In this document: one piece after another, positions 59,759 through 64,000 of the stretch
How positions within the stretch are numbered: the first letter of the stretch is position 1
Layout of the letters: the number at the start of each line of letters is the position of its first letter
From: Clostridiales bacterium oral taxon 876 str. F0540
GTDB lineage: Bacteria > Bacillota > Clostridia > Clostridiales > Clostridiaceae
DNA: 64,000 nucleotides
NCBI GenBank assembly: GCA_000466585.1
Contig: KE993508.1
Location: forward strand, 60,212-124,211
Direction: 5' to 3'
Notes under the pieces: model-generated
Told to the model about the DNA's origin: nothing
The model's input: the letters and a program-made list of their open reading frames with translations, nothing else
Databases searched by the model: none
Program-made: the position numbers and the translations under genes

Positions 59759-59852
59759 AACAAACCTCCAAAGTATAAGAGCATACAGTGTATAATTCAA
59801 CAAATATTAATAAAATCCTTCTTTAATATTAAAATAAGTGACCAAAAAATAA

Positions 59853-59881
59853 AATTAGACGGTTAATCCGTCTAATTTTAT
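59853..59881 (-). terminator. Terminator of the first mrdA-like gene
   Basis: AAAATTAGACGG (59853-59864) and CCGTCTAATTTT (59870-59881) pair around 5 bases, with a T6 run on minus. It overlaps the stop codon and is near-identical to the hairpin at 62901. Confidence 0.85.
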
Positions 59882-62733
59882 TGAACAGTTTTTTTTGCTA
59901 CAACATCATTGATTGGAGTATAGCCCAGAGCATCAAGCTCAGTTTTAAAATAGGCTTCATAGATAGCTCTTGCTACAGGAGCTATAAAACCACCATGTCC
60001 TCCGTCGGATACAAGTACTGCTACTGCAATTCTAGGATTATCTGCTGGAGCAAAACCAACATAAACTGCGTATGAAGTTCTTCCTAAAGCATCTTGATCT
60101 TTATTAAATGTTGCTGAACCAGTTTTTCCGGCAGTATGATATGGAAATCCGTCAAACTTTCCTGCAGCAGTACCATCCTCTCCTGTAACCGCTTTCATTC
60201 CCTCAATTATAGCATTAGCCGTACTGGGTTTAATTCCTGTTTTTTCAACAATCTCAGGCTTAACCTGCTGAATTACTTTTCCGTTTGAATCTAAAACTCT
60301 ATCTACTAAATGAAGCTTATATCTATTTCCTCCATTTACTAAGGTGGCTATATAATTAGCCAGCTGCAAAGGAGTAAAGCTATTCATTCCCTGACCTATA
60401 GATGCATCATACATATTAAATGGAGCCTTGCTTTGGAAGTTACCATCATATATTGTAATCATAAGCATCTCGCTAGCTACTGCAGAGATTTCCTCTTTAG
60501 AAATATTTTTTCCTTTATAAATTGAATCAGCTGCTATTAATTTATTGAGATATTCCTTATAAGACTTTATAACCTCAGCATCCTTTCCACCGTTTTTAAT
60601 ATACTCTTTTATTTGATTTTTAAAGTCACTTTTAATATCTTTTACTTTTTGTATATCACCATCATTATCATATAGATTTATAGGTGTGAAGTAAGCTATT
60701 TTATTTTTACCTTTCCCCGATTTCAACATATCCATAGTCATCTCTAAATAGCTATTTGCATAAATTTTTTTAACGCTAGTGGTATTAAAAACCTGACCGA
60801 AATTTTCTCCTATTTCTATTCCGGTTGAGTACTTTGCATCTGGCTCAGGTTTTTCACCCAAACCGAATTTCCATGCATATTTTGCCAATATATCATCATT
60901 ATATGTTTCTCTGAGCCTTTGACCAACTGTCATAAAATATGGATTACTTGATTTCTCTAAAGCTTTTTTAAGATTAACTCTACCATTTCCATAACCATTA
61001 TCATAAAACGTCTTAATTGTACCCTGTTTATCATCAAATATTGAATTGTCAACCACAATATCACTTGGTTTTATTACTCCTGCTTCGAGCCCAGCAACCG
61101 CAGTCATAGGCTTAAACGTAGAGCCAGGTGGTACAAGTGAATAAGTTGCATAGTTATAGAGCGGTTTTGGCACAAAATCATATTTATCATATCTTTTTTG
61201 GTTCTTTGGATCTTTAGGAAAAAGCGTATCTATTAGACCATCAGATAATTTTCTTGATTTTCCATAAGCAACATAATCCGGATTAAAATATTTATTAAAG
61301 GTATCAGTAGAAAGACCGCTTGGATTTGAAAAATCATTAGGATCAAAGCCAGGCCTTGATGCAAGTGCCAGTACTGCTCCAGTATTTACATCTACAGCCA
61401 CTGCTGCACCTCTTGTCGCATTTGCAGTATTTACATCTTTAACTCTCCCCTGTTTTTGGAGTTCCAACATTGTCTTATCTAAAGCTGTTTCTGCAGCATA
61501 CTGAACATTTCTATCTATTGTAAGCTGTATTGATTGCCCCGGATAAGGTTCCCTTCTTCCAAGTTCCTCAATAGCTCTCCCATTTTTATTAAGCTTAACT
61601 ACACTTCCACCCTTGGAGCCTTTAAGACGGTCTTCAAAAGAACCTTCTATACCCTGAACACCTATATAATCAGTATTAACATCATAGCCTTTTTCTTCAT
61701 ATCTGCTGTCTGAACCAACCTTTGATATATAACCAAGAACAGCAGAACCAAGCTGACCATAAGGATATGTTCTCATAGGCTGCAAGGATATGTCTACTCC
61801 GGGAAAATCGTTAAGCTTTTGATATATAATATCCGCGGTTTCTTTACTTATATTACTTGCTATTACAACAGGCTTATACCCTGAAAAGCTCTGCATCTTT
61901 AAAGCATCTTTTACGAGAATATATCTTCTTTCAAGCTCTACTTGTTTTTCAGGTTTAAGCTTAGTTTTCTCAACATTACATTTTTCAATAAGCTGCTTTG
62001 TAAGATCATCCTTTGCTTGATTCTTAGAGGCTTTAGTGTATTGATTGAGTAATTCCTTTATACTGTCATCTACTGTTATTTTATATCTTTCCTGAAGCCT
62101 TGCTATTGTATCTTCAGGATACTTTTTGTATTGCTTTATAATACTTTCGAAAATTTTCACCGGAGATACCATATATAAGTCAACCAAATAATTAAAGGTT
62201 TCTTCAGGAGTAATTTTTAGAAGTTCAGTATTTATTTCATCATCCTGATCATCTGTTAGCTTATCTTTTACCTTTGGAAAAAGTTTCTTTCTAACCTTCT
62301 CATTTAGTCCTCTATCTCTTTTAAATCTAATCTCAAGAGCGTTCTTAGTATCTTCATCTGAGGCAGCAAACTGAAAATTATATGGATTTACCTTAAGCTG
62401 AAAATCATCCTTTTGATCGGCCTTATTTCCGTCTAATATCTTAAAAAGTCCATCCATCGTATCAAAAAAACTGTTGATACTATCTTCTGTCTCTGTAAAA
62501 GTAACATTATAGCTTTGTTTATTTTTTGCTAGTTCTTCACCAACATTATCTAGTATCTTTCCTCTCGGAGCGTTTTCTGCAATTTCAGTTACAGCTTTAG
62601 TATTAGCTTTATCCTTATACTCATCTGCCTTTACAATTTGAAGTATAGTTAGCCTGGATATGATCGCTGTAAAAATTAATATCATTATGATAAACAAAGA
62701 TAAGTATCTATTAAATATTTTTTTCTTCTTCAT
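59878..62733 (-). CDS. mrdA: Penicillin-binding protein 2 (class B transpeptidase), first copy
   Basis: This is a 951-residue class B PBP that cross-links peptidoglycan in elongation with RodA. It has a membrane anchor (about 11-32), a dimer/pedestal region enlarged by about 200 residues (about 120-300) with Lys/Glu-rich helices, and a transpeptidase domain with PPGSTFKPM (SxxK), SSN and AGKTGSAT (KTG). The long form is common in clostridia. A second copy, still open at the window edge, lies just upstream, and the two share about 80 percent identity over the last 350 residues by eye. Confidence 0.93.
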   Translation of the reverse strand: MKKKKIFNRYLSLFIIMILIFTAIISRLTILQIVKADEYKDKANTKAVTEIAENAPRGKILDNVGEELAKNKQSYNVTFTETEDSINSFFDTMDGLFKILDGNKADQKDDFQLKVNPYNFQFAASDEDTKNALEIRFKRDRGLNEKVRKKLFPKVKDKLTDDQDDEINTELLKITPEETFNYLVDLYMVSPVKIFESIIKQYKKYPEDTIARLQERYKITVDDSIKELLNQYTKASKNQAKDDLTKQLIEKCNVEKTKLKPEKQVELERRYILVKDALKMQSFSGYKPVVIASNISKETADIIYQKLNDFPGVDISLQPMRTYPYGQLGSAVLGYISKVGSDSRYEEKGYDVNTDYIGVQGIEGSFEDRLKGSKGGSVVKLNKNGRAIEELGRREPYPGQSIQLTIDRNVQYAAETALDKTMLELQKQGRVKDVNTANATRGAAVAVDVNTGAVLALASRPGFDPNDFSNPSGLSTDTFNKYFNPDYVAYGKSRKLSDGLIDTLFPKDPKNQKRYDKYDFVPKPLYNYATYSLVPPGSTFKPMTAVAGLEAGVIKPSDIVVDNSIFDDKQGTIKTFYDNGYGNGRVNLKKALEKSSNPYFMTVGQRLRETYNDDILAKYAWKFGLGEKPEPDAKYSTGIEIGENFGQVFNTTSVKKIYANSYLEMTMDMLKSGKGKNKIAYFTPINLYDNDGDIQKVKDIKSDFKNQIKEYIKNGGKDAEVIKSYKEYLNKLIAADSIYKGKNISKEEISAVASEMLMITIYDGNFQSKAPFNMYDASIGQGMNSFTPLQLANYIATLVNGGNRYKLHLVDRVLDSNGKVIQQVKPEIVEKTGIKPSTANAIIEGMKAVTGEDGTAAGKFDGFPYHTAGKTGSATFNKDQDALGRTSYAVYVGFAPADNPRIAVAVLVSDGGHGGFIAPVARAIYEAYFKTELDALGYTPINDVVAKKTVQ

Positions 62734-62900
62734 AATATCACCCCATTGTTAAGTTATCTTTTTTAATAAGCACGCCTTTATATAAGCTAATTATTACAAA
62801 AAATAGTGCATCCCCATTATTATACTCATAAAGATATATTTTACAATTCAACAAATATTACTAAAATCCTTCTAAATATCCATGTAATTTGCAAAAAATA

Positions 62901-62927
62901 AAAATAGACGGATATTCCGTCTATTTT
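62901..62927 (-). terminator. Terminator of the second mrdA-like gene
   Basis: AAAATAGACGGA (62901-62912), TAT, TCCGTCTATTTT (62916-62927), with a T-run on minus. It is the counterpart of the hairpin at 59853, about 3.05 kb away. Confidence 0.85.
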
Positions 62928-64000
62928 TACTGAATAGGTTTAGCAGTGACATCGTTCTTTGGTGTATATCCCTGTGCATCAAGCTCTGATTTAAAATAAG
63001 CCTCGTACATCGCCCTTGCAACCGGTGCAATAAAGCCACCATGACCACCATCAAATACAATTACTGCTACAGCAATTCTTGGCTTATCATAAGGCGCAAA
63101 GCCAATATAAACACCATAAGAAGTTCTGTCAATTTCATCCTGAGTCTTACTGTAAGTTGCAGAACCTGTTTTACCGGCAGTTTTTATTGGAAAGCCATCA
63201 AATACTCCTGCAGCTGTACCATCTTCTCCTGTAACGGCACTCATACCTTGTTTGATTGCATCAACGGTGCTTTGCTTAATACCTGTATTTTCAACCACTT
63301 CAGGCTTAGTTTGCTGAATTACGTTTCCATTTGTATCTAATATTTTATCTACAAGGTGAAGCTTATACCTGCTTCCTCCATTTACTAATGTAGCAACATA
63401 ATTTGCTAATTGCAGTGGAGTAAAATTACTCATACCCTGACCAATAGCAGCATTGTACATATTAAATGGTGCTTTACTTTGGAAGTTACCATCATATATT
63501 GTAATCATAAGCATCTCGCTAGCTACTGCAGAGATTTCCTCTTTAGAAATATTTTTACCTTTATAAATTGGATCAGCTGCTATTAACTTATTCAAATTAT
63601 CTACATAGGACTTTATTACATCATTGTCTTTTCCGCCATTTCGTATAAATTCTTTTATTTGATTTTTAAAGTCGGTTTTGATGTCTTTTACTTTTTGCGT
63701 ATCTCCATCATTATCATATAAGTCAATAGGAGTAAAGGATGCTATTTTATACTGGCCTTTTCCGGATTTCAGCTCCTCCATTGTTACAAGAAGATAATTC
63801 TCCGCATAATTATTCTTTATGCTGTACGTATTAAAAACCTGCCCAAAATTTTCTCCTATTTCTATTCCCGTTGAATACTTTGCATTTGATTGAGGTTTTT
63901 GACCTAAGCCAAATTTCCACGCATAGTTTGCTAAGATATCATCGCCTTTGGCTTCTCTAAGCTTCTGACCAACAGTCATAAAATATGGGTTACTTGACTT
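62927..64000 (-). CDS. Penicillin-binding protein 2, second copy (cut by window edge)
   Basis: The C-terminal part of a second class B PBP runs to the window edge in frame; its start is outside. The last 350 residues align with the first copy from SSNPYF (the SxN motif) to the end, including AGKTGSAT. Differences are spread through the domain, such as GQKLREAKGDD versus GQRLRETYNDD, so this is not a fresh exact copy. It ends in its own terminator before the first copy. The tandem pair may let the cell use two elongation PBPs with one RodA. Confidence 0.9.
   Translation of the reverse strand, partial: KSSNPYFMTVGQKLREAKGDDILANYAWKFGLGQKPQSNAKYSTGIEIGENFGQVFNTYSIKNNYAENYLLVTMEELKSGKGQYKIASFTPIDLYDNDGDTQKVKDIKTDFKNQIKEFIRNGGKDNDVIKSYVDNLNKLIAADPIYKGKNISKEEISAVASEMLMITIYDGNFQSKAPFNMYNAAIGQGMSNFTPLQLANYVATLVNGGSRYKLHLVDKILDTNGNVIQQTKPEVVENTGIKQSTVDAIKQGMSAVTGEDGTAAGVFDGFPIKTAGKTGSATYSKTQDEIDRTSYGVYIGFAPYDKPRIAVAVIVFDGGHGGFIAPVARAMYEAYFKSELDAQGYTPKNDVTAKPIQ

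Noticed and set aside
62927..64000. Second PBP as a truncated pseudogene
   Set aside because: The frame is still open and aligned at the window edge, so the missing start reflects the window, not decay.

Overview
The window is low-GC DNA with Clostridium-type genes and gene order: dnaG-sigA, hrcA-grpE-dnaK-dnaJ, rplU-prp-rpmA-obgE, minCDE-rodA, spoIVFA-spoIVFB, and endospore genes (gpr, yqfC/yqfD, a CotS-type kinase, spoIVFA/FB). I read it as a chromosome segment of an endospore-forming anaerobic clostridium (Clostridiaceae). The species cannot be told from the sequence. Almost all genes are on the minus strand; only the CotS-type kinase, rpsT, a metallophosphoesterase and dacF are on plus. 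I see no prophage, no complete insertion sequence and no CRISPR array.

Layout from low to high coordinates. 1-600: two structured 49-bp repeats and RNase P RNA. 0.7-10.9 kb: nif3-family gene, trmK, a PH-like membrane protein, sigA, dnaG with a sigma-H-type promoter, a divergent coat-type kinase with a sigma-E-type promoter, ppdK and its probable CcpN-type regulator. 11-28 kb: recO, era, a broken cdd, a dgkA-PAP2 fusion, ybeY, pgpH, yqfD/yqfC, yqeY, rpsU, hinT, mtaB, rsmE, prmA, then dnaJ-dnaK-grpE-hrcA behind a perfect CIRCE element. 28-37 kb: hemW, lepA, a small exported protein, gpr, rpsT, holA, comEC, a metallophosphoesterase and tRNA-Leu(GAG). 37.6-42.3 kb: a complete selenocysteine locus, selD-selA-selB-selC, in which SelD itself has an in-frame UGA. 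42.4-64 kb: comEA, dacF, rluD, an LCP protein, yqeK, nadD, yhbY, obgE, rpmA, prp, rplU, rng, a DUF2344/radical-SAM pair, spoIVFB/spoIVFA, mgsA, rodA, minE/D/C, and two tandem class B PBP (mrdA-like) genes, the second cut by the window edge.

Main points for a second look: (1) the selDABC locus with a selenocysteine-containing SelD and a plausible bSECIS hairpin; (2) tandem mrdA-like genes with an 80-bp identical tract that suggests gene conversion; (3) a decayed cytidine deaminase gene exactly at the usual cdd position; (4) recO, whose conserved N-terminus is only recovered from a CTG start, and a YfcE-type phosphoesterase whose best-placed start is ATA; (5) a 16-bp hairpin that buries the Shine-Dalgarno of a small exported protein at the place where spoIIP/yqxA normally sit; (6) sigma-H and Spo0A-type sites in front of dnaG-sigA. 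Most of the window is conserved housekeeping sequence, and I did not find a convincing wholly new system.
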